From the NCBI GenBank assembly GCA_036558745.1, contig DATBEZ010000011.1, positions 1 through 64,000 on the forward strand: a stretch of DNA of 64,000 nucleotides, in the 5' to 3' direction. Shown here in pieces: positions 26,945 to 36,234 of the stretch (the first letter of the stretch is position 1; every line of letters begins with the position of its first letter). This stretch comes from JAMXLJ01 sp036558745. GTDB taxonomy: Bacteria > Actinomycetota > Acidimicrobiia > IMCC26256 > JAMXLJ01. The notes beneath the pieces are model-generated. The model saw only the letters and a list, made by a program, of their open reading frames with translations, was not told the DNA's origin and made no database searches. Both the position numbers and the translations under genes were made by a program.

Positions 26945-27561
26945 GCGACGCGGGCAACGCCGGCGAGGAGCGCAGCCGGCTGTGGCTCGTCCGCCACGGC
27001 GCGACCGAGTGGTCGGAATCGGGCCGGCACACCGGCAGCACCGACATCCCGCTCACGGACGCGGGGCGGGTCCACGCCCGCGCGCTCGGGCGGCGCCTCG
27101 CGGGACGGAGCTTCGCCGTCGTGCTGACGAGCCCGCTCGAACGGGCGCGCGAGACGTGTCGCATCGCGGGGCTGGACGCGACCGCGCGCGTAGAGCCCGA
27201 CCTGCGTGAGTGGGACTACGGCGAGTACGAGGGCCGGACCACGGAGCAGATACGGCGCCACGACCCCGGTTGGACGATCTGGACCGGTCGCGTGCCCGGC
27301 GGCGAGGGCATCGAGGAGGTCGCAGCGCGCGCACGCCGCGTCATCGACGAGGTCGCGGGCGTCGACGGCGACGTCGCGCTGTTCGCCCACGGGCACATCC
27401 TGCGGGTGCTCGCCGCGTGCTGGCTCCAACTCCCGGCCGACGCGGGACAGCTCTTCGCGCTCGACACCGCGTCGCTGTCGGTGCTGGGCCACGAGCACGA
27501 GACCCGCGTCATCAGCAGCTGGAACGAGGACGCGACGCTGGTCGAGAAGCCGATCGCGTGA
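26941..27561 (+). CDS. Histidine phosphatase (phosphoglycerate-mutase-like)
   Basis: 206 residues. The phospho-His motif LVRHGATEWS, Arg in SPLERARETC, and the second His in FAHGHILRVLAA are present, as is GRHTGSTDIPLTDAG. The family includes cofactor-dependent mutases and broad phosphatases; the GRHTGSTDIPL sequence fits the fungal/bacterial GpmB-like phosphatase group better than true mutase. The GTG start overlaps the zwf stop as GTGA, which makes it the last gene of the pgi-gnd-zwf unit and suggests a sugar-phosphate substrate. Confidence 0.88.
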   Translation: MSDAGNAGEERSRLWLVRHGATEWSESGRHTGSTDIPLTDAGRVHARALGRRLAGRSFAVVLTSPLERARETCRIAGLDATARVEPDLREWDYGEYEGRTTEQIRRHDPGWTIWTGRVPGGEGIEEVAARARRVIDEVAGVDGDVALFAHGHILRVLAACWLQLPADAGQLFALDTASLSVLGHEHETRVISSWNEDATLVEKPIA

Positions 27562-27577
27562 GCGCGCGGCGGTTGCG

Positions 27578-29068
27578 CTATCCGCTGACGCTCACCTGGA
27601 CCGGCGTCTGCGCGTGTTGGGCGAGGGTCGCCGCGGTCGAGCGGGACAGGTTCGGGCCCTCGTAATAGCGGAATCGAGTCGAGGTGAGCGGAACCGCGCC
27701 CGCGCAGATGGTCGGATCGGTGCACGGCAGCGCGCCGCCGCCCGGGCCGAGCACCTGCTCGCCGTTCTGACCCCACGCGGTGTCGTCACCGGTGCAGGGC
27801 AACGGGCTCGCGGGCCGCTGGTCGAGGTAGTACGTCGACGCGACGAGGCCGGCGATGTTCGGCGCGGTGCGCGTCGTGACGATCGACCCGGGTGCGCCCG
27901 ACACCATCTGCCACTGCGGCACGTGCGCGGTCGCGACCGCGTCGGGGACGCCGTCGATCGGGACGCCGGTGGTCTGGTCGTCGGAGTACTTCAAGCCGGT
28001 GAGGCCGGTGGTGAAGTCGTCGAAGACGGCAACGCCCGGGATCGGATGCACCCGCAGGTCGGTCGTGCTGTCCTCGCGCTGCGGGTAGAAGACGTCGGTG
28101 AGCACCGTGTAGGTGCCGCTGTTGGTGCCGATGTCCGACCGGATCGCGCGCACGGGTCCGCTGACGTTCACGATGAAGCCGGCTTCGTACGGCAGCGCGT
28201 TCCAGACCTCGTCGAAGCTGTCTTCGGTGCGCGAGCACCCAGCGCTCGTCACCTGGGCCCGACCGCGTTCCAGGATGTCGGTCGTCGTGGCGCCGCCCGT
28301 CGTGATCGACAGACCGTCGTTCAGCCACCGGTCGCCGTACGTCAGCCGGTACGTCGGCGTCTGCACGACCGAGTGCTCGGGATTCGGTCCGTTCAGGTTG
28401 TTCGGCCCGTTCGACGCGGTGCCCATCTTGTACGTCGTCGTGTAGGCACCGGAGTCGAGCGAGAACGTGTACTGCACCCCGGTCGTTCCCGCGCCGCCGC
28501 CGCTGAGCGTCGCGCTGCGGTAGAGGTAGGCGTACCCGACGCCACCCGACGCGAGCGGGTCGGTGACCGTGACCTGCTCGACGGTCGACGCGTCGACACC
28601 CATGGGGGCGCCCGCACCGGCGCCGGCCTGCTTCCCGGTGTCGTTCGCGAGCAGCGACAGCTGGTCGTTGGCGTCGAACGTCGGGTCGGAGTCATGGGGC
28701 GTGTACGTGTCCCACGACGCGTAGCCGGGACCCGGGTTCGCGGGCGGCGTGTAGACGAGGATCTTGAACGGGGTGGTCGTGCCCGAGAGGGTGGGCCAGA
28801 TGTTGGACGGGCGGTTCAGGATCTGACCGGGATTGACCAGGTCGCGCTCGTCGACCTGGACCGGGATCTGGTGCCACTGGCTGCCGTCCCACGCGAAGCC
28901 CACGACGTGCGCCGGCGCGGTGCCGAGGAGCTTCGGAAGCGCGGAACCGTCGAGCACGACGGGGTCCTCGGGACGGTTGAGGGTCGCACCGAATCGCGTG
29001 CAACCGCTGAGCGCGAGCAGCGCCGGGACCAGCACCAGCGGAACGACGCGCCTGCACCATCTGCCCAT
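27578..29068 (-). CDS. Secreted lipoprotein of unknown family
   Basis: 496 residues. Lipoprotein signal: basic MGRWCRRV, hydrophobic LVLVPALLAL and lipobox LSGC, so Cys22 would be lipidated. The mature part is rich in Thr, Ser, Gly, Asn and aromatic residues and should be mostly beta strand; it contains no transmembrane segment and no motif I recognise. The segment QWHQIPVQVDERD resembles sequences in secreted actinobacterial proteins of unknown role. The ATG follows GGAGGGG. It converges with the histidine phosphatase gene (16 bases apart) and is divergent from the methylase gene. Function unknown. Confidence 0.8.
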   Translation of the reverse strand: MGRWCRRVVPLVLVPALLALSGCTRFGATLNRPEDPVVLDGSALPKLLGTAPAHVVGFAWDGSQWHQIPVQVDERDLVNPGQILNRPSNIWPTLSGTTTPFKILVYTPPANPGPGYASWDTYTPHDSDPTFDANDQLSLLANDTGKQAGAGAGAPMGVDASTVEQVTVTDPLASGGVGYAYLYRSATLSGGGAGTTGVQYTFSLDSGAYTTTYKMGTASNGPNNLNGPNPEHSVVQTPTYRLTYGDRWLNDGLSITTGGATTTDILERGRAQVTSAGCSRTEDSFDEVWNALPYEAGFIVNVSGPVRAIRSDIGTNSGTYTVLTDVFYPQREDSTTDLRVHPIPGVAVFDDFTTGLTGLKYSDDQTTGVPIDGVPDAVATAHVPQWQMVSGAPGSIVTTRTAPNIAGLVASTYYLDQRPASPLPCTGDDTAWGQNGEQVLGPGGGALPCTDPTICAGAVPLTSTRFRYYEGPNLSRSTAATLAQHAQTPVQVSVSG

Positions 29069-29176
29069 CGGAAGCCCCTCCGGTGTCGTGGTCACGCCCC
29101 GGTGATCGGAACGCCGCGCATCGTACCGGGGTCGCGGGTGCGCGGGCCCGGACACGTGACGTGCTACCACCGATGC

Positions 29177-30784
29177 ATGCGGACCCGCGACGAGGTGAGC
29201 ACCGAGAAGCTGCGTGGCAGCTTCGCGACGCCCCCTCGCCTCGTGCGACGGTGCCTCGACCGCGTAATCGAGCTAACCGACGGCCGCGACGCGCTCCACG
29301 CGCTCGAGCCGTCGGCCGGCGACGGGGCGTTCGTGCGCGCGCTGGCTACCCATCCGCTCCGCGCCCGGATCGCGCGCATGACCGCGTGCGAGCCCGACCG
29401 CGAGGACGCGCGGCGCTCTGGCGACGCGCTCGTCGCCGCCGGTCTCGACGGCGAGGTCCGGCGCGCCAGCGCGCTCGCGCTGCCCGAGGCGGGATACGAC
29501 GTCGCGTTCGGCAACCCGCCCTTCGTCCGGTTCCAGTTCGTGTCCGCGACCGACCGGCGCGACGCGGAGCTTCTCGCCGAACGGGTCGGGCTCCGTCTGA
29601 ACGGCGTCTCGAACCTGTGGGTCGCGGTGCTGCTCGCCGCGCTCAGCGCGCTGCGCGACGGGGGCGCGTTCGCCTTCGTCGTCCCGAGCGAGTGCTTCAC
29701 CGGCGTCTCCGCCGGCGCGCTGCGACGCTGGCTCGCCGGTGGCGCCGACGAGCTGACCGTCGAGCTGTTCGGACCCGGCTCGTTCCCGGGCGTGGTGCAG
29801 GAGGTCGTCGTGCTGAGCGGTCGACGGACCGTCGACCGCGCTCGACCGCCACGACTGCACCTCGACGACCACAGCGGCGTCACCGCGCGCCGCTGGACCC
29901 ACACCATCGACGGGCGCGACAGCCCGTGGACCCGCTGGTTGCTCAGTCCCGTCGAGCTCGACGCGCTTGGACGCGCGACGGCGTCGCCGACCGTCGAGCG
30001 TTTGGGCGACGTCGCCCGTTTCGAGGTCGCGGCCGTCACCGGTGCGAACGACTTCTTCTCCGTCGACGCCGCGACGGTCGACCGCTTCGGCCTCGAACCG
30101 TGGGCGCGACCCTTGCTGCCGCGGGTCCGCCACGCGCCCGGGCTCGTCTACACCGCGACGGACCACGCGGCGACGGTGGCGTCCGGCGCGCGCGCCGCGC
30201 TGTTGGACTTCGCCGCCGACACGATCGATCCGGACACCCACGACGGCGCGCGTCGCTACCTCCGCAGCGGTGTCGACGCGGGACTGCCGGCGCGCTTCAA
30301 GTGCCGCATCCGCAAACCGTGGTTCCGCGTGCCGTCGGTGCGCGCGGGCACGCTCATGCTGTCCAAGCGGACGCACCGGGACGTGCGGGTCGTGCTCAAC
30401 GACGCCGGCGTCGTCACCACCGACACGATCTACCGCGGCTCGATGCTCACGCCGCGCCTTCTTGCCGCGGGTCTCGTCGCGTCGTTCCACAACTCGCTGA
30501 CGCTGCTGTCGTGCGAGCTCGAGGGACGCAGCTTCGGCGGCGGCGTGCTGGAGCTGGTTCCTTCCGAGATCGGTCGGGTCGTCATCCTCGCCGCGCCCGG
30601 CGCGGAGGCTCGACTCACTGAGCTCGACGTCACCGCGCGCCGCGACGGGCTCGAGGCCGTCGTCGACGCGACCGACGGGTTCCTCGTCTCCGGCTGCGGC
30701 CTCGACCGCGAGGTCGTCGCTCGCCTCCGTGACGCGCACGCGTCGCTCCGGACCCGGCGCATGGCCCGCTCCCGTCGCTGCTGA
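29177..30784 (+). CDS. N6-adenine DNA methyltransferase, solitary (Eco57I/TaqI-like)
   Basis: 535 residues. SAM-binding motif I is LEPSAGDGAF (43-52), and catalytic motif IV is NPPF (113-116), the form used by gamma-class N6-adenine methylases. The C-terminal half (about 280-520), with GANDFFSVD and PARFKCRIRKPWFRVP, resembles the target-recognition part of Eco57I/TaqI-type enzymes. No restriction endonuclease, helicase or phosphatase gene lies beside it, so this is probably an orphan methylase, or the modification part of a system split elsewhere. The second of two nearby ATG codons is in frame with the rest. No obvious ribosome binding site. Confidence 0.85.
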   Translation: MRTRDEVSTEKLRGSFATPPRLVRRCLDRVIELTDGRDALHALEPSAGDGAFVRALATHPLRARIARMTACEPDREDARRSGDALVAAGLDGEVRRASALALPEAGYDVAFGNPPFVRFQFVSATDRRDAELLAERVGLRLNGVSNLWVAVLLAALSALRDGGAFAFVVPSECFTGVSAGALRRWLAGGADELTVELFGPGSFPGVVQEVVVLSGRRTVDRARPPRLHLDDHSGVTARRWTHTIDGRDSPWTRWLLSPVELDALGRATASPTVERLGDVARFEVAAVTGANDFFSVDAATVDRFGLEPWARPLLPRVRHAPGLVYTATDHAATVASGARAALLDFAADTIDPDTHDGARRYLRSGVDAGLPARFKCRIRKPWFRVPSVRAGTLMLSKRTHRDVRVVLNDAGVVTTDTIYRGSMLTPRLLAAGLVASFHNSLTLLSCELEGRSFGGGVLELVPSEIGRVVILAAPGAEARLTELDVTARRDGLEAVVDATDGFLVSGCGLDREVVARLRDAHASLRTRRMARSRRC

Positions 30785-30859
30785 CCAGGCCAGAGCGAGG
30801 GCGCCGCCACCAATCGACCGCCCCGAGCGACGGGCCCCGACCCGACCTACGATCGGGGC

Positions 30860-32269
30860 GTGGCGAGCTACGACCGCCTCACCGCCCTCGACTCGAGCTT
30901 CCTGCACCTGGAGCGCCTCGAGACGCCGATGCACGTCGGCGCGGTATCGGTGTTCGAGGGTGCGCCCTTCCGCGACGAGTCGGGCAATTTCCGCCTGGCC
31001 GACGTGCGCGAGCTCGTCGCGTCGCGGCTCCATCTCATCCCGCGCTTTCGCAAGAAGATCATGGGCGTGCCCCTCGGGCAGGGCCGTCCGATCTGGGTCG
31101 ACGACGAGCGCTTCGACGTCACGTACCACGTGCGCCTCACCGCGCTCCCCGCCCCCGGCAGTCGCGACCAGCTGCTCACGCTGACGTCGCGCATCCAGGC
31201 GCAGCTGCTCGACCGCTCCCGCCCGCTGTGGGAGCTCTGGTTCGTCGACGGCCTCGAAGGCGGTGACGTCGCGCTCATCCAGAAGACCCACCACGCGCTG
31301 GTCGACGGTGTGTCGGGGGTCGACGTCGCGACCGTGCTGCTCGATTTCACGCCCGAGCCGACCCGACCGGACGCGCCTCCGTGGACACCCGAGCGCGCGC
31401 CCGACTCGCTCCAGCTGCTCAAGGACACGCTGATCGAGCGGCTGACGGAGCCGGCCGAGCTGGTTCGCACCGGACGACGCGCGCTGCGCGGGCCACGCCG
31501 GGCGATGGGCCAGGCCCGGCAGCTGGCCACGTCGTTGCAGTCACTCGTGAACCGGGAAGTGGTCGCGCCGCGCACGTCGCTCAACCGGACCGTCGGCCGG
31601 CACCGCCGCTTCGACACCGTGCGCGTCTCGCTCGAGGACGTGAAGACCGCGCGCCACGCGTTCGGTGGGACCGTCAACGACGTGGTGCTCACCGGCGTCG
31701 CCGGCGGATTGCGAAGGCTGTTGATCGCGAGGGAGGAACCGGTCGAGGGGCTGGTGCTGCGCGTGCTCGTGCCCGTCTCCGTCAGGGACGACAGCCAGCG
31801 GATGCAGCTCGGCAACCGCGTTTCCGCGATGGTGGTTCCGCTCGACATCGGTGAACCCGACCCGGTCGCGCGCCTCGCGCGGATCAGCGCGGTCACCGCG
31901 AACCTCAAGGAACGTGAGCAGGCCGTCGGCGCGGCGTTCCTCCTCGACCTCGGCCGCTACGCGGTCCCGACGCTGCTCAGCCTCGCGGCACGAGCCACGC
32001 ACCATCAGCCGTTCGTGAACCTCGTCGTCACCAACGTGCCCGGCCCACAGGTGCCGCTGTACTGCATGGGCGCGCGGATGGTCGAGGCGTACCCGGTCGT
32101 GCCCTTGAGTCACAACCTGACCATCGGCATCGCGGTGCTGTCGTACCTCGGTCAGCTGCACTTCGGTCTGAACGCCGACGCCGACGACGCGCCCGATGTC
32201 GGCGTGCTCGCGGCCGGGATCGAGCAGTCGTTCGCCGAGCTGCGCAAGCTCGCGGACCAGCCGGCCTGA
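30860..32269 (+). CDS. Wax ester synthase / acyl-CoA:diacylglycerol acyltransferase
   Basis: 469 residues. The family opening LTALDSSFLHLERLETPMHVG, the catalytic HHALVDG (near residues 141-147), FGGTVNDVVL and the C-terminal NLVVTNVPGPQVPLY and NLTIGIAVLSY are all present. It makes storage wax esters or triacylglycerol at the membrane surface. It has a GTG start with no ribosome binding site; TACGAT (30848-30853) lies 6 bases upstream, so the mRNA is probably leaderless. It stands alone. Confidence 0.94.
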   Translation: MASYDRLTALDSSFLHLERLETPMHVGAVSVFEGAPFRDESGNFRLADVRELVASRLHLIPRFRKKIMGVPLGQGRPIWVDDERFDVTYHVRLTALPAPGSRDQLLTLTSRIQAQLLDRSRPLWELWFVDGLEGGDVALIQKTHHALVDGVSGVDVATVLLDFTPEPTRPDAPPWTPERAPDSLQLLKDTLIERLTEPAELVRTGRRALRGPRRAMGQARQLATSLQSLVNREVVAPRTSLNRTVGRHRRFDTVRVSLEDVKTARHAFGGTVNDVVLTGVAGGLRRLLIAREEPVEGLVLRVLVPVSVRDDSQRMQLGNRVSAMVVPLDIGEPDPVARLARISAVTANLKEREQAVGAAFLLDLGRYAVPTLLSLAARATHHQPFVNLVVTNVPGPQVPLYCMGARMVEAYPVVPLSHNLTIGIAVLSYLGQLHFGLNADADDAPDVGVLAAGIEQSFAELRKLADQPA

Positions 32270-32447
32270 CGCGCGCGCCGCGACAGCCGCGGTCTGGCGC
32301 AGCTCGTCGGCGTGCATCGCTCCGCCGGGTCCGGCGGGGTCGGCCATCGCCGTATCGTCGCGTGCCCGGTTCGGGCTCATGGAATGCGCTGCACCTCGGT
32401 GGCGTTCACCGTCCTCGACCCCTGAGTTCCCACCACCGGAGCGACCC

Positions 32448-32810
32448 ATGCCCACGATCGAGCTGACCAAGGACACGTTCGAGTCGACGATTCGGGACCA
32501 CGACACGGTCCTCGTCGACTTCTGGGCCGGATGGTGCGGACCCTGCCGGATGTTCGCCCCGGTGTTCGAGACCGCCTCCGAGGCGCACCCCGACCTGGTG
32601 TTCGCCAAGGTCGACACGGAGGCGCAGCAGGAGCTGGCGGGCGCGCTCGGCATCCAGTCCATCCCCACGCTGATGGTCTTCCGTGAGGGTGTGCTCCTCT
32701 TCGACCAGGCCGGTGCACTGCCGGGGCCGATCCTCGAGGAGCTGATCGGGAAGGTCGCCGCGCTCGACATGGAGGACGTGCACCGCCAGATCGCGGCGCA
32801 GACCGGCTGA
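32448..32810 (+). CDS. Thioredoxin
   Basis: 120 residues. The active site is WAGWCGPCRMF near residues 27-37 with the cis-Pro in IQSIPTLMVF. The C-terminal helix is extended by about ten residues (DMEDVHRQIAAQTG), as in several actinobacterial thioredoxins. Cytoplasmic disulfide reductant. The ATG follows GGAGCG. It lies 178 bases behind the WS/DGAT gene; that gap shows no further gene. Confidence 0.95.
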   Translation: MPTIELTKDTFESTIRDHDTVLVDFWAGWCGPCRMFAPVFETASEAHPDLVFAKVDTEAQQELAGALGIQSIPTLMVFREGVLLFDQAGALPGPILEELIGKVAALDMEDVHRQIAAQTG

Positions 32811-32855
32811 CCCCCCGAACGCGCCCACCAGGGGCGCGTGTGCTTGCATCGTGTG

Positions 32856-34235
32856 ATGCGCCGAAGCGTCCTCGCGACGCCGAGCGACCCCCGCACCCGC
32901 TCACCGGCCCGGCGCGCCCTGCTGCTCACGGTGACCGCGGGCGCTGGCCTCGCGCTGGTCGCCGCGCCGCACGACGTGCGCGGCGGGCCCGGGATGGCGC
33001 TCGCGGTGGTCGGCACCGTCGGCGCGCTGTGGCTGGCCCACCTCGAGCAGACCGATCCGCGCCTACCGGCCGGCGTGTTGAGATGCGCGATCGGGCTCCT
33101 CGTCGTGGTCGCGGTCCTGACGCCACCGCACGGCTCGACCGACATGTGGTCGTACGTCATGTACGGGCGCGTGCTGGCCGTCCATCACGCGAGCCCGTAC
33201 CTGCACGCGCCCGCCAGCTATCCGGCCGACCCGTTCCTCCACCGCGTCAGCAGCGGATGGCGCTCCGCGCGTTGCGTGTACGGACCGCTGTTCGTCGGCA
33301 TCGCCGCGCTGATCGCGCTCGTCGCCGGCCACTCGGCCCTGGCCGCCCGCATCGGGTTCCAGGGGATGGAAGCGCTCGCGGTCGTCGCCGCGCTCGTCGT
33401 CGTGGCCCGAGTCACACGCTCGCGCGCGAGCGTGCTCTGGCTCGGTCTCCAGCCGATCGTGTGGCTGAGCGCCGTGAACGGCGGTCACAACGACGCGCTG
33501 GTTGGCCTCGGTGTGCTCGTCGCGGCGGTCGCCGCGTCGCGACGGCGCGTGGCGCTCGCGGGAGCGATCCTCGCCGCGGCCGCGCTCGTGAAGGTGACGG
33601 CGTTGCTCGCGCTGGTGGGTGTCGTCCCGTGGGTGTTCACCGCGCACGGACGCAAGGAAGCCCTCCGCCTCCTCGGTGTCTGCGCGGGGATCGTCGCCGC
33701 CGCGACGGTCCTGCTGCCCGCGTCGCTTCACGTGCTCGCGTCGAGCGACCATCGCGTCAGCCGCGCGTCGGCGTGGAACATCGTGCGCCTGTGGTTGGTG
33801 CCCGTGAGCGCGCACCGCGGGACCGGTGCTCCCCTCGACCTGCTGCTGCTCGCGGCCGGCCTCGCGGTCCTGGTGGTCGCGTGCGCGCTGGGGTTCGTGT
33901 TACGTCGCGAGCCCGATCCGTTCGCGGGCGCCGGCGCGGCGGCCGCGTCGTACATGGCCGTCGGCGCATACGTGCTGCCGTGGTACGCGATGTGGTCGTT
34001 GCCGAGCCTCGCCGCCACCACGCGGCGCACGTTCGCGTCCGTCGCGGCCGCGGGCTACGGCCTGCTGCTCGCGGCCTACGAGCTCCCGCAGTCGCATCCC
34101 CGTTCGCCATGGGACCCGCTGTTCCGGGATGTCGTGACCCGTGTGCTGCCCGTCCCCGTGGCGGTCGCGTTCGTCGTCGCCGCGATCGTGGGCGCCCGCC
34201 GCGCACGCGGCCACGCACCGCTCCTCGCCGGCTGA
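32856..34235 (+). CDS. Polytopic GT-C (MptB/GT87-like) mannosyltransferase
   Basis: 459 residues with about ten to twelve hydrophobic segments. The first luminal loop has TPPHGSTDMWSYVMYGRVLAV, whose Asp is at the position of the catalytic Asp of GT-C polyprenol-phosphate mannosyltransferases, and the middle has LQPIVWLSAVNGGHNDALVG, typical of MptA/MptB-like proteins. It would add mannose to a lipid-linked or lipoglycan acceptor outside the membrane. A GTG 18 bases upstream could also start it. Acceptor unknown. Confidence 0.78.
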   Translation: MRRSVLATPSDPRTRSPARRALLLTVTAGAGLALVAAPHDVRGGPGMALAVVGTVGALWLAHLEQTDPRLPAGVLRCAIGLLVVVAVLTPPHGSTDMWSYVMYGRVLAVHHASPYLHAPASYPADPFLHRVSSGWRSARCVYGPLFVGIAALIALVAGHSALAARIGFQGMEALAVVAALVVVARVTRSRASVLWLGLQPIVWLSAVNGGHNDALVGLGVLVAAVAASRRRVALAGAILAAAALVKVTALLALVGVVPWVFTAHGRKEALRLLGVCAGIVAAATVLLPASLHVLASSDHRVSRASAWNIVRLWLVPVSAHRGTGAPLDLLLLAAGLAVLVVACALGFVLRREPDPFAGAGAAAASYMAVGAYVLPWYAMWSLPSLAATTRRTFASVAAAGYGLLLAAYELPQSHPRSPWDPLFRDVVTRVLPVPVAVAFVVAAIVGARRARGHAPLLAG

Positions 34236-34374
34236 GCGCGCCGCCCGCCGGCGGCGCGCGAGAGATGCCGAACGCCCCTATTGCATGGGGCTTTGGCCCC
34301 GCGGGCTGTTCAGCAACCGATCACCCGCCGATGAACCGCCCGTACCGCGTCCGAGAAGCGGCGGGAGGAACCCG
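34236..34374 (+). promoter_or_regulatory. Structured 5' leader of the chemoreceptor gene
   Basis: The leader can form competing hairpins: GCCCC (34274-34278) pairs with GGGGC (34287-34291), or that same GGGGC pairs with GCCCC (34296-34300). Further down, CCCGCCG (34324-34330) is fully complementary to CGGCGGG (34359-34365), which overlaps the ribosome binding site GGGAGG (34363-34368). This is a possible translation switch. It does not match a riboswitch class that I know. Confidence 0.4.
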
Positions 34375-35967
34375 ATGCACGTCAAGTTCAAGTCCGTTCG
34401 AAGCGAGCTGCTCGTGGCCTTCGCAGTCGTTGCCGCGCTCCTCGCAGGCATCGGCATGTTCGGTGTGGCCAAGCAGTCGGAGGTCGCGTCGCAGGCGCAC
34501 ACGATCTACAAGGACAACTTCGTCCCGGTGACGATGCTCGCGAAGGCGCGCGCCGCGTACCTCAAGTCACGCGTGCCCGCAGTCTACGCGCTCGCGGAGA
34601 CGACGTCCGCCGGGACCGAGAAGCAGATCGCGGCCACCAAGACCGCGTGGGTCGACGTCGACGCCGCGCTCGCGAACTACCAGAAGGTCGCGGACTTCAT
34701 CGAGCCCGGCGCGCGGCAGACGTTCGCGGGCGTCGAGAAGGCGTGGGCCGAGTACAAGGACGTGGTCGGGAATCAGGGCTTCCCGCTCGCACGGGCCAAG
34801 AACAACGACGCGTTCCTGAAGCTCCGGGACACCAAGTTCGCGCCGCTGTCGACCGCCGTGAACGACGGCATCGACAAGCTCTTCGCGTTGGAGCTCAACT
34901 CTGGTGCTCGTGCCGACCAGGCCGCGGCATCCACGTCGAGCTCGACCCGGACGACCACGATCGTGCTCGTCATCGCCGGTGCCGTGCTCGCGCTCGGGCT
35001 CGGGTGGCTGATCGCCCGCAAGATCTCGAGGCCGTTGCGCCAGAGCGTCGACAGCCTCGACGCGCTGGCCCACAAGGACCTCACCAGCACGCTCGAGGTC
35101 AGCACCGCCGACGAGACGGCGCGGATGGCGGAGTCGCTCAACACGGCAACCGAGAGCCTGCGCGGCGCGCTCGCCGCGATCGCGGGCAACTCGCAGACGC
35201 TCGCCGCCGCGTCGGAGGAGCTCACGGCGGTGTCGACGCAGATGGGCACCAACGCCGAGGAGACCTCGGCACAGTCCGGGGTCGTGTCGGCCGCGAGCGA
35301 AGAGGTGAGCCGTTCGGTCGAGAGCGTCGCGACCGCGGTCGAGGAGATGACCGCCTCGGTCCGGGAGATCGCCCAGAGCGCGGCGGAAGCGGCGCAGGTC
35401 GCGTCGCAGGCTGTCGGCATGGCGCGTGAGACCAACGACGACGTGGCCAAGCTCGGCGAGTCCAGCGTCGAGATCGGCAACGTGTTGAAGGTGATCACGT
35501 CCATCGCCGAGCAGACCAACCTGCTCGCGCTGAACGCCACGATCGAGGCGGCCCGCGCCGGCGAGTCGGGCAAGGGCTTCGCGGTCGTCGCGAACGAGGT
35601 CAAGGAGCTCGCCAACGAGACCGCGCGGGCGACCGAGGACATCTCGCGCAAAATCGAGGCGATCCAGTGCGACACGACGAAGGCGGTCGACTCCATCGGA
35701 CGCATCACCGAGATCGTCGAGCAGATCAACGACATCCAGTCGACGATCGCGAGCTCGGTCGAGGAGCAGGCCGCGACGACCAACGAGATCGGTCGCAACG
35801 TCTCGGAGGCCGCGCGCGGCACGACCGAGATCGCCGAGAACATCAACGGTGTCGCCCGGGCCGCGCAGGGTACGGCCGACGGCGTGGGCTCGACCCAGCA
35901 GGCTGCACACGAGCTCGCCGGGATGGCGCAAGAGCTCCAGTCGCTCGTCGGCGAGTTCCGGTACTGA
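34375..35967 (+). CDS. Methyl-accepting chemotaxis protein
   Basis: 530 residues: membrane segment 1 at about 11-31, an external four-helix-bundle sensor to about 195, membrane segment 2 (TTIVLVIAGAVLALGLGWLI), a HAMP domain and a long coiled-coil signalling domain. The hairpin tip reads ITSIAEQTNLLALNATIEAARAGE, the diagnostic CheA/CheW contact. The ATG follows GGGAGG. No cheA, cheW or flagellar gene is in the window, so its partners are elsewhere. A hairpin follows 11 bases after the stop. Confidence 0.95.
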   Translation: MHVKFKSVRSELLVAFAVVAALLAGIGMFGVAKQSEVASQAHTIYKDNFVPVTMLAKARAAYLKSRVPAVYALAETTSAGTEKQIAATKTAWVDVDAALANYQKVADFIEPGARQTFAGVEKAWAEYKDVVGNQGFPLARAKNNDAFLKLRDTKFAPLSTAVNDGIDKLFALELNSGARADQAAASTSSSTRTTTIVLVIAGAVLALGLGWLIARKISRPLRQSVDSLDALAHKDLTSTLEVSTADETARMAESLNTATESLRGALAAIAGNSQTLAAASEELTAVSTQMGTNAEETSAQSGVVSAASEEVSRSVESVATAVEEMTASVREIAQSAAEAAQVASQAVGMARETNDDVAKLGESSVEIGNVLKVITSIAEQTNLLALNATIEAARAGESGKGFAVVANEVKELANETARATEDISRKIEAIQCDTTKAVDSIGRITEIVEQINDIQSTIASSVEEQAATTNEIGRNVSEAARGTTEIAENINGVARAAQGTADGVGSTQQAAHELAGMAQELQSLVGEFRY

Positions 35968-35978
35968 TCGACGAGGCC

Positions 35979-36004
35979 GGTCGGGGTCGGTTCAGACCCC
36001 GGCC
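35979..36004 (+). terminator. Terminator-like hairpin after the chemoreceptor gene
   Basis: 10-bp stem GGTCGGGGTC / GACCCCGGCC (one G-U pair) with a 6-base loop, 11 bases after the stop codon. A perfect 20-base palindrome follows at 36015-36034 and may reinforce it. Confidence 0.5.
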
Positions 36005-36014
36005 GGGAGGCCCG

Positions 36015-36034
36015 CGCCGCGCTGCAGCGCGGCG
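36015..36034. repeat. Perfect 20-base palindrome
   Basis: CGCCGCGC TGCA GCGCGGCG reads the same on both strands. It lies in the 267-base gap between the chemoreceptor and STAS genes. It could be a second terminator stem or a protein-binding site. Nothing else recognisable is in that gap. Confidence 0.5.
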
Positions 36035-36234
36035 AACTCGGCCCCGCGGGAGGCCTCTTCACGCACGGGCGTCGAAGGGACCAAGGTCCCATCGCGGTCG
36101 TGACCTTGGCTGGTGTCGGTCTGCGGTGCTGATCACGAGACTCACGCATCGAGATACGGGCGGACGGGGTTGTCGGACTCCTGCACCCGGTCATCGGCAG
36201 CACGCGAGGGGCAGCCGAAGCGGAGGTGCACCAC

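Noticed and set aside
27206..29176. Upstream extension of the methylase frame by 657 codons.
   Set aside because: It is antisense to the lipoprotein gene and low in complexity (Arg/Gly/Val); the methylase begins at 29177.
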